Shown here piece after piece: positions 1 to 11,350 of a stretch of 64,000 nt of DNA. A program made the position numbers and the translations under genes. The stretch is from Gnetum montanum. Its lineage: Eukaryota; Streptophyta; Gnetopsida; Gnetales; Gnetaceae. The DNA lies in assembly GCA_015680685.1 (NCBI GenBank), contig MNCI01004834.1:436820-500819 (forward strand), read 5' to 3'. Positions within the stretch are counted from its first letter, which is position 1, and each line of letters opens with the position of its first letter. The notes below the pieces were generated by a model. It was not told where the DNA came from, did no database searches, and saw only the letters and a list, made by a program, of their open reading frames with translations.

Positions 1-588
1 TGCACTGGGAGAAAGGGTTGAGAGGAAAAACTGACAAAAAGTNGATCGAGATTACTTCATCATTGCAGCATCCACTTAGCTTAATTATTTAATTGTTATT
101 ATTATTTATTGCTTTCTCAATTAATATCTCTCTACCCTTATCTCCTAGTAACATGGAATGATTATGACTTAATCACAAGCATTTAAGTGTGACTACGTGG
201 TAACCCAGCAGTGTACCTAGGCCATGTGCTTGGTAATCCCAGTGGTAGTTGTGCACGAGGTCCAAGATGTGTACGGATGATTAAGGAATGGATGCTCATC
301 GCACTTAGGCTAGTTTAGATTTTCTTTCTCATCCTCTCTCCTAGCTTAGTTGATATTATTTCCCATCATCTTAGAAGTAGCATTAGTGTAGGAACACATC
401 ATACACCTCACTCTAGACTAAACCATATGTGAAAAAGCTAATACTAGTCCAGGTGGGAAGACAACAAACTACGATCTAAAAGTAACTGTTTAGATACCAC
501 AACTAGTCCGTCTGCGGAGTTCGACCGGATCGTGCGTGAAATTCTTGTATTTGTATGGTTGAGTGTAGGGGTACCTCGCCACTCATCA
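1..588 (+). repeat. Family-A LTR, 3' part, plus orientation
   Basis: This is the end of an LTR. It is the reverse complement of the LTRs at 8,709-9,360, 24,327-25,166 and 32,593-33,437, and ends in the same TCATCA terminus at 588. No primer-binding site follows, so it is a 3' LTR or a solo LTR whose start lies left of the window. A single N at position 43 probably hides missing LTR sequence, because the bases left of it do not continue the alignment with the other copies. Confidence 0.75.
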
Positions 589-2580
589 GTTTTATTCATT
601 AAACCCATGGGGGAGTTAGAAAAATTTCAAAAAAATTTCTATCAAAAACCTAAGGTTTGTGGCCCCCACGACATAGAGCATACCTTCAGTACCTAGAGCA
701 TTAAAAAATGATTAAAATCAAACAAGCGATGTGAAAGATATGTTCTCTAGAAGGCTTGGAGCTCTAAAAGATCACAAAACTCCCCTTTTGTTTGAAGAAA
801 AATGGAAAAAGTTGTAATTGTTGTGCCTAATTTATAGCATTTTTACCATGCATCAACTGGGCCATGCTGACTTGGCTGCGTTGACATAGAGACTAGCGTA
901 TATGGGGTTGCATCGATGCATCTGTTGGCCACCATTGAATTTTTAAAAAGTCAAGAAATACAAGGAATTTTTACATGAAATTGAAGTTTTTGGAGGCCCA
1001 TGAAGCCAAGAACATGATGAAATGCATGAAGAGGGTTTGACATTTCACAAAAATGGAGGAATTGATTGGAGAATGTAATTTTATGGGAGAAATGCCTTAA
1101 GGAGTGCATAGTTGGATGCAACTGATAGTGAATGCAAATGCTTTGATTGTAAAAATGCCTAAGGATAAGGAACTTAACTAGCCCAACCAAGAGCCATGCA
1201 ATTGGGTCCTCCCCATAGTAGGCTCATGCCCTTTTTACCCTTGCATAACTACAACCCAAGGAGTTTGTGGACCCCACAATTGATTAATGGTTATGAAAAG
1301 TTAAGGACTAAATTTGAAAGGATCTACCTAAGAATTTCAACACATCAAACTATGACATTGAGCAAGAACATGGACAACCAGCAGTGAGGTAAGTTATGAA
1401 AAGCATTGATGGATGAGAAAGGAAGTGGAATAATGTTTTGAATCATGGTCACATGAAGTCCCTTGTGGATTTTGTGATTAGATGACTTAAAATCCAACCT
1501 TAGTCCAGATCAAAACCAACCACGTTCAATGACTTCGCAGCATCACTTTAAGACTACTCCACCCCCTTGAGACACAAGAATGCTCCCATAGACAGCTATC
1601 ATTCCTTATTTGAGAAGAAAAGAGAAATAGGAAGTGAAAAAGGGCCTTAGTTAGAGGGGATCTTCAAGCATGGGTAACATGTCTTTCTAGTCCCATAACC
1701 AATGTTTGTAGCCCATTTATTTTTTCTAAGGAATGTGCTTTGAATTCTCATCATCATTTCTTTGGGATTTTATGTTTTTATGGATTTCTGGATGGGAACC
1801 ACACCATGAAAAGACTTATTCAACTTCTTATTATTGGTTGACATAGAGCAGTAAGAAATCCATGAAAACACACATGCACTCAAGCAAGTAGAGAGGTACA
1901 AAGAGCTTTGAATCCCCTTGAAGTCACACCTATTCAAACCTTTGAATCTTTCCCAAGTTTGAAAACTACTAAGGTCACAAGTTCATTAAAATTTTATTAA
2001 TGAAAAAGGGAACTTAAGTTTCCAAAACAAGGAAAACCATAGAATTAATGGATGGGTGGATGATGTGGGCTCACTGCCTATTCCATGAAAATGAACTTTG
2101 TCTTAGTTATCAATCATCAAAATTAAAAATAAGAAACCAAACATTAGCAATCAAAACATTAAATACAAACCACCATTAGTAAACAACTATAGCATCATTG
2201 TGTCCTGTTGGCAATCATGCACTTTATTAGAAAATAAGAAAAACTCACACTAAAATAAAGTAAAATATACAAGAAATTGTAAAATATTCAAGAAAAGTAA
2301 AACATACTAATGATATTGTAAAATAAAAATTTGGAAAAATAACAAAGTGTAAAACAAAAATGGTATAAAAACAAAAAAAAAAAGTGTAAAACAAAAAGAT
2401 GTAAAATAAAAAAAGTAGAAAAAATGAGGAGCCATTGATATGTTTAGCATGGATGGCCATCTTTGCCATGACTAAGTTGAAAGAAGGAGATCCAAAAGAT
2501 TGAGTGAGGTCGTCCATTTTTTGAGGTGTTGCTTCCATTGGCTTGCTTGGGCTCATGGAAATGTTTGACTTGTTTTGTGT
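589..2580 (-). other. Noncoding 3' region of element 1
   Basis: No gene is supported here. By eye it parallels the noncoding region of element 2 (about 28,200-30,120). Both hold an A-rich block of repeated GTAAAA-like words (2,220-2,420 here, 29,990-30,080 there), a shared GGGTGGATG-TGTGGGCTCACTG stretch (about 2,052-2,078 and 29,880-29,910), and similar text near 1,200 and 29,050. ORFs in it are low-complexity accidents. Confidence 0.6.
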
Positions 2581-2639
2581 TGACCAGCTACTTTTTATTT
2601 AGGCTCTCAAGTTTGTAGATCAATAGGACCCCATAAGGA

Positions 2640-3693
2640 AAGGTTTCATAAATAATATAAGGCCCTTCCCACAACATCTAGAACTTATTTTGATGAGGTA
2701 TGTATGTGGGTTTCTAGTAGAGGACCTTGTCTCTAGATTGAAATTTCACTTTCCTTATCCTAAGATCATGGTGTTGTTATTGAATGCTTTATGCACTTCA
2801 TTCAAAGACAAGGCCATAATTCAATTCTCATTTAGCACATTTAGGTTGATCTGTCTTTCTTTTTGTGCTAGGCTCAAGTCAAGATCTAGATCATAGGCCA
2901 TTGAAAGTGTATGGAGCCTGGATTGAATTGAAAGAGTTGGTAAATTTTTTGTACACTAGCTCATAGGGAGAGTAGCCTAAAGGAAGTTTCCATGTTGAGT
3001 GGTATGCCTAGAGGGCATCATTAAGTTTTGTGCTCTAGTCTCTCATACATTTACTAATTATTCTTATTAAAATTTTCGTGATCTCCCTATTGGTAACCTC
3101 TGCTTGACCATTGGCATTCAGGTGGTAGGGTGTTATTTATTTATGCTCAACCCCTAAGTGTTGCATGAGCTTGTGAAAAGTACCACCTATAAAATGAGTA
3201 CCATTATTAGAAATCAATGCACCTGCACTCCAAACTTGTTTACAACATTTTGTCGTACAAGTTGAGTAGCAGTGGAAGATGTATAGTCAATGACGACTAT
3301 TACTTCTGCCCATTTGGTACAATAGTTAACAGTGACTATTATGTATGCCTTTCCATTTGACATGGGCATGATGGAATCCATGAAGTTGATGCCCCAAATA
3401 TCGAAGGGTTCGAGTGGTTGGATCCACTGCTGAGGTCCCTTCATTTAAGTGGTCATCCCACCATCTCGTTGATAGTGTTCATAAGAGTGGACAAATTGGT
3501 GGGCATCCCTGAAGATTGTTGGCCAATTGTACCTTGCCATCAAGATTTTAATGGTTGTACATCTCCCTGCATGGTGGATCCCACAAGGACCCTCATGAGC
3601 ATCTTGGAGGATGCATAGTTGGTTAGCATTAGGAACACCCCAACAAACTAGGCCATTGGCACACAACTTGTAAAGGTGTCTATTGATTTCCAT
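2640..3693 (-). pseudogene. Element 1 integrase, broken
   Basis: The N-terminal part (3,693-3,445) shows the zinc-binding region with GIHHAGRCTT and YNWPTIFRDAH, typical of gypsy integrases. The core follows in 3,444-3,214 with EPFDIWGINFMDS, YIIVTVNYCTKWAE and a matching C-terminal helix. The usual first catalytic Asp (WGIDFM in relatives) is Asn here, and the VDY motif is VNY, so the catalytic core is damaged. At 2,640-2,750 the reading is consistent with the C-terminal domain that follows the core. The frame is broken by stops. Integrase would normally insert the element's cDNA into host DNA. Confidence 0.8.
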
Positions 3694-3936
3694 AAAGCCT
3701 TTGGCCTAATGAAGAAAATTTTGTTTCTTCTTGTGGTTTAACTGTTATGGCATCTCTTGAGTGAGAAGATAAGTGAGGATGTCATCGTACCATTTTGGTT
3801 CAGTGGGCACCTATTTATTTATGACATTAGCAAAAAGAAGTTTATCAAGAAATTGATTAGATTGTGGGCTCTCATCCTCTTTGTTGTCCCATCGTAATTG
3901 AGACAAGTGATCAGCAACCACATTCTTAGTCCCCTT

Positions 3937-4300
3937 TCAATCTACGATTGTAAGATCAAACTCCTGTAAGATCACCAGTGACCATATGACACAAGGGCTC
4001 ACCATTGGTTTATTCATTAGGAAGTGAATGACACTATGATCTATGTGCACAAACACCTTGTATCCAAGCACACAGTGCCTAAACTTTTTCAAGGCATACA
4101 CCATTGCCATCAACTCTTTTTCTGTTGTGGGGTAATTGAGTTGTGCACCCACAATGCTTTGGCTTGCGTAGTGGATATAATATGGACGTTTTTTTATTGT
4201 CCAACTACATAAGTACAGCTTCCAAGGCATACTTTGATGCGTTCATCATGATGTGAAATGGATGGAACTAATCAGATGCTCATAGAATTGGAGTTTCTAC
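3937..4300 (-). pseudogene. Element 1 RNase H, broken
   Basis: The open segment 4,230-3,937 reads YIHYASQSIVGAQLNYPTTEKELMAMVYALKKFRHCVLGYKVFVHIDHSVIHFLMNKP in part, the standard gypsy RNase H block (YASK, NYTTTEKELLAVV, DHAAL). The acidic residue of the TTEKELMA motif and the DH pair remain. It ends with LQEFDLTIVD, the connection to the integrase module. In a live element it degrades the RNA strand of the replication hybrid. Stops upstream separate it from RT. Confidence 0.85.
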
Positions 4301-4439
4301 AAGCTTCTTTTTGAGTTGATGGAATGCCTTTTCACATTCCTTGATCCATATGAATAGAGCATCCTTATTCTTAAGCTCGACCAGTGGTTTAGTGATCTTA
4401 GAGAAATTCTCTATGAATCACTGCTAATAGCCAATATGT

Positions 4440-5400
4440 CCAAGAAATGATTAGACATCTTTAATGGTTTTTGATTGGTGGGTTATTCCTTAGATGACCG
4501 TAATCTTTTATGGGTCTACCTCAATCCCTACTTGAGAAATTTTGTGTTCAAGAACAATGTCTTCCTAGACCATGAGATGGCTCTTTTGCCAAATGAGCCA
4601 AAGATTAGTCTCCACACACCTTTTAAGCATTTGCTCAAGGTGGTCCAAGGCTTGCTCAAATGTAGCACCATAGGTGGAGAAGAATCCATGGAGACTTCCA
4701 CCCTGCTACCAATCTATTGTTGAAAAATACTTAGGATAAGGTGTTGAAATGTTGTAAGGGCATCACATAGACTAAAAGGCATCTTATGATATGCAAAAGT
4801 CCCCCAAGGACTTGTGAATGTTGTTTTGGCATGATCCTTGAGAGCGATCCAAATTTGGTTATAGCCACTATAACCATCCACAAAGCTGTAATAGCAATGT
4901 CCAAAAATAGCATCCAACACCTTGTCCACAAAGTGTAATGAGAAATGATCTTTGAACATCATCATGTTCAATAGCCTAAAATTAATACAAACTCACCACT
5001 TGTCACCTTTCTTTGGCATAATTACAAGTGGGCTAACCCACTCACTATTTGCAATTGGATAGATGAAGCTTGCCTTAAGGAGTTGTTCAATTTCCTCTTT
5101 GATGATATGCTTCAATTTGTGGTTTAGCTACTGTTGTGGCTACCTCTTTGGCTTCATGGCCATATTAGTATAGATGTGATATTGGCATATCCTAGGATCA
5201 ATCACTATGAGTTCAGGGTATGACCAAGCAAAGGTTGTTGACCAACTTTAACAACATCTTTTTCTTTTCAGAAGCAAGGTTGGCATTGATTATCATCAGC
5301 TTGCCATTTTTTAGAAATGCATATTCCATGTTGGTAGGTAGAGTTTTCAACTCTAAGGGCTCCTATTTGAAATTTTTAGGGATCTCCAACTCTTCCCAAT
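4440..5400 (-). pseudogene. Element 1 reverse transcriptase, broken
   Basis: Reading down the minus strand, WVSPLVIMPKKGDKW, then VDKVLDAIFGHCYYSFVDGYSGYNQIWIA and TTFTSPWGTFAYHKMPFSLC are clear RT motifs of Athila/Tat-type gypsy elements. The YMDD-type catalytic box expected near 4,690 is disrupted: the following fragment TYGATFEQALDHLEQML is in a different frame and an intact MDD cannot be read. There are several in-frame stops, and the thumb and connection region continues to about 4,300. It cannot make active enzyme as it stands. Confidence 0.85.
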
Positions 5401-5647
5401 TAGTATCATCAAGTTCATTATTGGAGAGTTGGTAATGAACTTGCTCTAGTACATCCATGCCTTTAACATGGGCACAAGTTATGCTCTTAGTAGGTTCCAT
5501 GCAAAGTGTGTTGATTTCAAAATCAGCTGTCAACCACTGGGTACCCTCCTGTTTTGTGGCTGTTGTGTATAGGCACTTTTGCATTTTAGATTCATCTATG
5601 CACTCTCTACATGGTTTGATTGATGTGCTTTTGATAGACCAAAGTTT

Positions 5648-6209
5648 CTACACATAGTTGCACCTGGTATCACTGTACGTGATGCATGGAACTCTCTTCT
5701 TCTCAATCTTTTCAAATGCATTTTCCTTGGAAATTTCTAGGGAAAGATCTCTTATGTCCATTTTTGCATCAACAGTGTTCAACCAAGTCCTTCCCATAAT
5801 GATTGGGAAGCCCCCTTTGCAATTGTCAACCTTGATCACAAAGAAATCGATAGGATACGACCATGCATAGACAGTAATCACAATGTCCTCTACTAATCCC
5901 AAGAAAACAAGGATAGACTAATCTATTAATTCCAAACAAATGTGGAGAGGAGCCAAGTTCCAGGCCTTGTACATTTCATAAAAAAATCAAATTAACACTA
6001 GAACTTGAATTAAGAAAAGCCTTACATGGCTTATTTCTAGCAATTTGCAAGTAGATGAGAGAACTTCTAGAATCAGCTCCTTTCTTGGGAAGGTTTCCAG
6101 CATTGATCCAATTAGATACAACGTGGGTTAACATGACTATGTAGATCTTGGGAGGTGTTTGGTTTGAAGGGCTCTTGAAAGGAATGGATGAAGAGGATGA
6201 AGGAAACAT
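5648..6209 (-). pseudogene. Element 1 retropepsin-like protease, broken
   Basis: The N-terminal half (6,209-5,976) ends in SSSSVNLIFL, where relatives have DLGASINLMP, so the catalytic Asp of the D-(T/S)-G-type motif is not readable. The C-terminal half (5,902-5,648) shows the typical VEDIVITV, FFVI and GGFPIIMGRTWLNTVDAKMDI block, including the ILGR-F/W-L signature. The two halves are separated by a stop or frameshift. In life it would cut the gag-pol polyprotein. Confidence 0.8.
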
Positions 6210-6799
6210 AGGATGACCAGTTGCATAAGTCAGTGAAAGCTTTGTAGGGCTATTAGTTTAGAAGAATGGTCTTTTACAGGATGTAGGTTTCAAACCACTC
6301 AGCTAAGGAGCCAACTATAAGTTAACAACCCTAGTAGCATTATGTTGCTGTAGTTGTGTGGGAATTTCACCCTACATGGATGAGGCAAGCAGTAATTGGG
6401 TTGAGGGTGGAGGAACATGTGCTAAAGGATGAAGAGGATGATAAGGGTATGGGCATTTTCCTCTAGGAGATGGAGAATGAGTTCTATAGTACTATGAAGG
6501 GTAGTAGCAATGCTGAAAAGAAGCATGACTAGAAGAGTCACATAGGGACATTGGGTTTTGAACATAGTATCCATATGAATCTGGTTTCTTGTAAGGGTAC
6601 TGCTACCTTATTGGTGGCATCCCCCATGACTATGGGTGCTACCATTGATGGTACTACTCATATGGTTGTGGTGGAGCTCCACTTGGATAATAAGCTTGGT
6701 ATTATTGGTGGAACTACCTTGGGTTGCCTAGATGATAAGGCAACCTTCTAGGTGCTTGCCTTTGTGTTAGTCTAGGATTCAGAGTATGCACCCTAGATT

Positions 6800-8107
6800 C
6801 CTGGAAGTGTGACAAAATAGGGAAACATTCCTTGGAATATTCATATTGGTAGATGTCACACCCACCATCATCATTTGATTCTGACTCCAAAACCTCTTCT
6901 ACTACAGTAGCTTTGCCCTTACCCCTTTGGTAGGCATGTTCATCTTACTTTCTTCTTTTGCAGTCATGATCACTACCTTGTTCTTTGGATTCTTCTACAA
7001 TTTTCAGAGCAGTTTGAAATTTTTTATCCAAATATTCCTAGATTTTGTTGATCTTAGTTGAAATTTTAGACATAGATTTTTGAATTGGCAGGGTTTTTTT
7101 GCTACACCACTTCATGAAAGGATGCCTCCCCCTCACTATCACAGAATTAGACCTCCCTATTTTTGATGGAAGGGTCCTAATTATACTTCTCAATGCTTTC
7201 CAATTTTTTCAACTCACCTTCTTCTTTTGCAACTTGCTTAATTAGCCTTTGAATATGATGGACTCTTAGTTTTAATAGTCTCCCTTGGCATAGATCCTTA
7301 GAGTTCTCCTCGTTTCTAATTGAAGCCCATCTATGATATGGCAAAGCTGCTCCTATTGAGAATAACCATGACCAAGACATCTATACAAAAGGGAATAATA
7401 CCTACCCATGGCTGCGTCCAAGGGTTCATGTGTTCCTTGTCACCAACCTTGAATTTTCTTTCTCAAATTTAACACTTTGGAGTATGTCATCGTACTCCAT
7501 CTGCGAATTAATTCTAGCTCCAAGGAGTGGTACTAATTTTTTGCTTATTTTAGGAATATCCTAGAAAATAGCTTAAGTTTTTACCAGTTGTTCTCTATGT
7601 TCTGCAAGGCACAAGCATTGTGAAAGGCTTGAAGATGGATCTGTGGATTTGAGTTATATCCCTCCTCAAATTTGGGGATATATCCAACCTTTTGATTCTA
7701 CTATCTTTCATATGCTTGGTTGGAATTCTGACTACCTCTACGATATTCAACATGCTTTGAATTGCCAACAAAGGCTCATCATCATCATGATTTTGATGAT
7801 GTCTATGATGTCCCTTACTACCCCTTCATTCATGGTGGGGCATATGATCATTGTTCCAATATTCACCTCCATCGCAGTTTCATCCCCTACAGTTTCAATC
7901 AGATTTAGAGGAAGAAGAAGATGAATATGAAGAGGATGAGGAGGGAGGAGGACTACCACCACCATAGTGTCTGCCACTACCTCTTTGCTTGTCACAGCCA
8001 TGATCATTAGGTTTACTGTCATCATGATGCTTGCCCAAGCCCATACCTTGACTCCCATTCTTACTTGAACCTAGATTGTTGATACTGGACCTTAGATTTA
8101 GGTTCAA
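6800..8107 (-). pseudogene. Element 1 gag, broken
   Basis: The clearest gag part is 7,400-7,180. It reads LGHGYSQ, LCHIIDGLQLETRRTLRIYAKGDY in a stop-interrupted frame, matching the capsid-like region of plant gypsy gags. The same segment recurs in element 2 as LMCHIMDGLHNETRETLGMYA, so the two are related copies. Upstream (7,900-8,107) is a Ser- and Asp-rich low-complexity stretch. Gag would form the virus-like particle. It is fragmented by many stops. Confidence 0.65.
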
Positions 8108-8685
8108 GCCCCTTTCACCAAAGTTAAGGGGTGAAGAATCTTCATGTTGAGAACCCCTAGAGGGAGGATCCTCTTTGTCATTTTAGTTCACCAGGAACAA
8201 GGGGTGAATGAACCATTTTCCATCATAGCTTCATGGTGCTTTTCTTGTTGCTAATCTTGCTTGCATTGGGTTTCTATAGGATAGTAGTTCCAATAGTCAT
8301 GGTCCTACACAATGTATTCATCATGGAGATCTTGGATGTCAAACCTCTTAAGAGTTTAGATCAACATCCTATAACAGATCAGTCGAGAGGCAACATAACA
8401 TTGTCCTCCATATCTCTCCATTACAGTTGTTCATCTTAATGTAGGATGAAGATGAAATCAAGTAGAAACTTATCTAGATGAGTGTACACCAGTTTGAATT
8501 CTTAGGGCACTAGTGGTTTTGATTCATCATGCTTGTGAAAAAAAGACATTTTGGATTAAGGAAAAATTTAGTGTGCTTAAATTATAATTATAATTATTAT
8601 TTTTTGAATGTTTGACACCTTAGGGTTTGTTCCAATGAGCTTAAATAGTATTCACCAAGTCCTAGAAAGCGCACATATCAAACTA

Positions 8686-8708
8686 CAAGTCCTTGGCAAG
8701 TATGCCAA
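8686..8708 (-). other. Primer-binding site of element 1
   Basis: Directly inside the LTR end, the minus strand reads TTGGCATACTTGCCAAGG. This resembles the TGGCGCCGTTGCC-type primer-binding site known from Athila-like elements, with several mismatches. Element 2 has the corresponding TTGGCACTATTGCTGAGG in the same place. The tRNA used is not assigned. Confidence 0.55.
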
Positions 8709-9360
8709 TGATGAGTGGCGGGTACCCCCTATGCCCAATCATATGAATCACAAGCATTTGCACACGATTCGATCGAATTTCGTAGATGGGACTAGTTGTG
8801 CATTTAGATCATTAGGCATAGATCGTAGTTCATTGTCTTCCCACTTGAACTAGTGATAGCTTTGTCATGTATGGTTTAGTCCAAAGTGAGGCATACGATG
8901 GTTGATGTTNTCAAAATTGATCACACTCATTTTGCCAATTCATTAACTTACATGAAATGTAGATATTAACTAAGTACATAAAAAGTAAATTGCATGGAAA
9001 GTAAATCTAACCTAAGTCAAAGTGGTGTAGTGAATAAGAATCAATCTCAATCTTATTATTGTTCATGGAATGTGTCCAGGTACATTGCCACTCAAATAAG
9101 ACACCATACAATTGACTCAAATCCACACTGCGGGCACTCATTGACTGTTCTCTACAACTACGGAATAAAACTGCAAGAGTTCAACTCCTGTATTGACAAA
9201 AGATGTCATAAACATAGTGAGTGAGCATGTATTCATAGGCAAAAATAAACACTATGTCGACAAGGTCACCTCAATGCATCAAATCATACATCAACATGGC
9301 CACGTCAATGGGACCACATCAACGAGGCCTCATTGACGTAGCCCATGGTGCAACTCATCA
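8709..9360 (-). repeat. 5' LTR of element 1 (family A)
   Basis: Bounded by TGATGA at 8,709 and TCATCA at 9,360, the same 6-base termini as the other family-A LTRs. It is about 190 bases shorter than the LTRs of element 2 (about 840). A single N at 8,910 lies exactly where the alignment skips, so the shortfall is probably an unresolved assembly join, not a real deletion. Possible target duplication on this side is ccaaa (9,361-9,365); the other side is not available. Confidence 0.75.
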
Positions 9361-11350
9361 CCAAATATTCCAAGAGATGAACTTCATGAAGGCACAACAC
9401 CCAACTTAGTTTTTTCTTCAATATCCATAATAAAATTAAAATAATTAACTTTACTCAAAATTAGAAACAATTGGCTTATAGTTTTAATGAGTCATATTCT
9501 CAAGTTTTTACACTTTAGGATTGCTATATATGATGTGTTACTTCATTCTCTTTAAGCATAGACACCTTTTAAAATCATTGTATAATTTTTGGGAATTTGA
9601 GGTGTTTCTTAGATAGTAGAATTTGGAGGTGATACCTTCTCTATTTTTTTTCTTATGATGCCTTCTATCCATTCATCTTATTGGGATTCGTTTACTTTTT
9701 TAAGAGTTCATTTGACAAGGTTTTGATTCCTTTTTAAAAAAAATGTTTAAAGCTGATTCTACTTCCTTAATTAATTTAACTTCAACAAATTTTTTGGTAA
9801 TTAATTTGGAATAATTACAAATATTTCGAGATGACTCATGATAATGAAATTGAAACTTAAACTAAAATTGAAAATTTTTTTATTACATCTCATGAGACCC
9901 TTTGGATCTATTGGACCAATTTTAGAATTCCTTTTATGGAACCTTTTTTTTTAAATTTATAAATTTGTGCTACCTAATGGAATCGAACTTATAATAATTA
10001 AAACATGCATTACAAAATATAAGAAATTTTTATAAGAAATTTTTATTACAAAAACTTTCCTCTATATGTTAGCTCTATAGAAAGTTATTTACTTAAATTT
10101 AATTCTCCACAAACCCATCAAATTGACCAAGTACAAAAACCTTTGTTTTTCTTAAAAAAGAATAACTCTCTCAATCATACTAGCAGTAGTTGTAATTAGA
10201 GAGACAAAAACCATATGCAAATTGAGAACTTAATCAAAATGGATAAAATCCATTTTTGTACTTTATTAAGATTAAAGGCTTCTTGCCATTTGTATAAAAC
10301 TAAAAAGGTAGAGTAGTCATAATAGCATTTTTTGTTTGTTCCTCTGTTTCAAACTGAAAAAGAGAAACCATTAATTAAATTCAACCATTAATTAAATTCA
10401 AAGCACGGGCATTGCATATACCTCTACAGCTGAATGAGATCCCATCCAATCATTCAAAATTGACAGAAGTGAATCCTTTCAAAAAAACCCAATAGCATTG
10501 TTGTTTAAGAAATTCTAAATAACTATGTTCAACAAATCATCTTGCAGAATGAAGTGAGGCTTAATGACTTGAGATTCATTTTCTGTTTTTATAGAATTAA
10601 ACCTTATGCTCCTATTTGCATCTTTAGCCAAATCTTCTATGTAAGCCATAGGGCTTGTAAAGCAATGACTGTTGGTGTCAAAAGAAGTTATTGTATCCTT
10701 ATCCAAGGTCATTAAAAGATCTCACCAAAGCTCCTTTGAAGAGAACTAGATGACTGCTGTCAGGATGAATGATGGAAGACTGATTTCAAATAGGTGATTC
10801 TGTTAAAAAAATGATATCTTAATGATGATGATCACTTGATATATGGGTGAAGACCCAGTGCTGCATTGTTTGCAGCATGTGTTTACAATTTGTCACTGAG
10901 ATGATACTCATCAGGTAATGAATAAAAAAATTAGTTTGACACCCAAATTACAAATTGTTATCAACCCAAATATTAAAAACAAAGAAATTATCGAACTGTT
11001 TTAAAAAACAACACATTGCAGAGTTATAACCATTCATGTTGTATCCTTTTCAAAAAAGAATTTTAAGAAAACGGTGCAGTATAGGAATAGAGAATATATT
11101 ACACTAATGACAACATCAAAAAATGCATACGCACTGTAACAATGACATCAAATATTGTATATGCCTTAACTGCCAAAACAAGAAGAAATTTCTGGAAGTT
11201 TTCCCTTGCATGAAAACTGCAACCAGTGTTCTACATTTTTATCCTAAAGTAAGCCAAACAATTTAGGCTTGCTTCCGCTTACAAAGTGGCCACAAAAGGT
11301 TTCCGCTGGAGTAGAACAAAATTCAAAGTATTAATCAAATATTTGGATTT
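9361..11350. other. AT-rich intergenic stretch downstream of the intact gene
   Basis: No recognised gene. A 65-codon minus-strand ORF (10,712-10,515) shows no motif I recognise. A short local duplication of ACCATTAATTAAATTCAA occurs at about 10,370-10,400. The part next to 11,351 should hold the 3' UTR of the intact gene, but no canonical AATAAA is seen on the minus strand in the first 300 bases. Confidence 0.5.

Larger units (their letters stand above)
589..9360 (-). mobile_element. Athila-like Ty3/gypsy retrotransposon (element 1), decayed, 3' end not seen
   Basis: On the minus strand the order is 5' LTR, primer-binding site, gag, protease, reverse transcriptase, RNase H, integrase, then a noncoding 3' region. 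This is Ty3/gypsy order. One RNase H leads almost directly into integrase, with no second RNase H, and the primer-binding site resembles the Athila type, so the Athila lineage is the best fit. Every domain carries stops or frameshifts. No 3' LTR is visible before the oppositely oriented LTR at 1-588, so the 3' end is truncated, rearranged or off the window. Confidence 0.8.

Noticed and set aside
2245-2556. 103-codon minus-strand ORF, Phe- and Tyr-rich
   Set aside because: It is the translation of an A-rich block of GTAAAA-like words that also occurs in element 2, so low complexity, not a gene.
7747-8058. 103-codon minus-strand ORF next to a Ser/Gly-rich ORF
   Set aside because: Low-complexity composition from a GAT/GGT-rich stretch at the gag N-terminus. 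Met- and Val-rich without any motif.
10515-10712. 65-codon minus-strand ORF with ordinary-looking composition
   Set aside because: No homology recognised, no splice or promoter context, and not phased with the intact gene. Left as intergenic.
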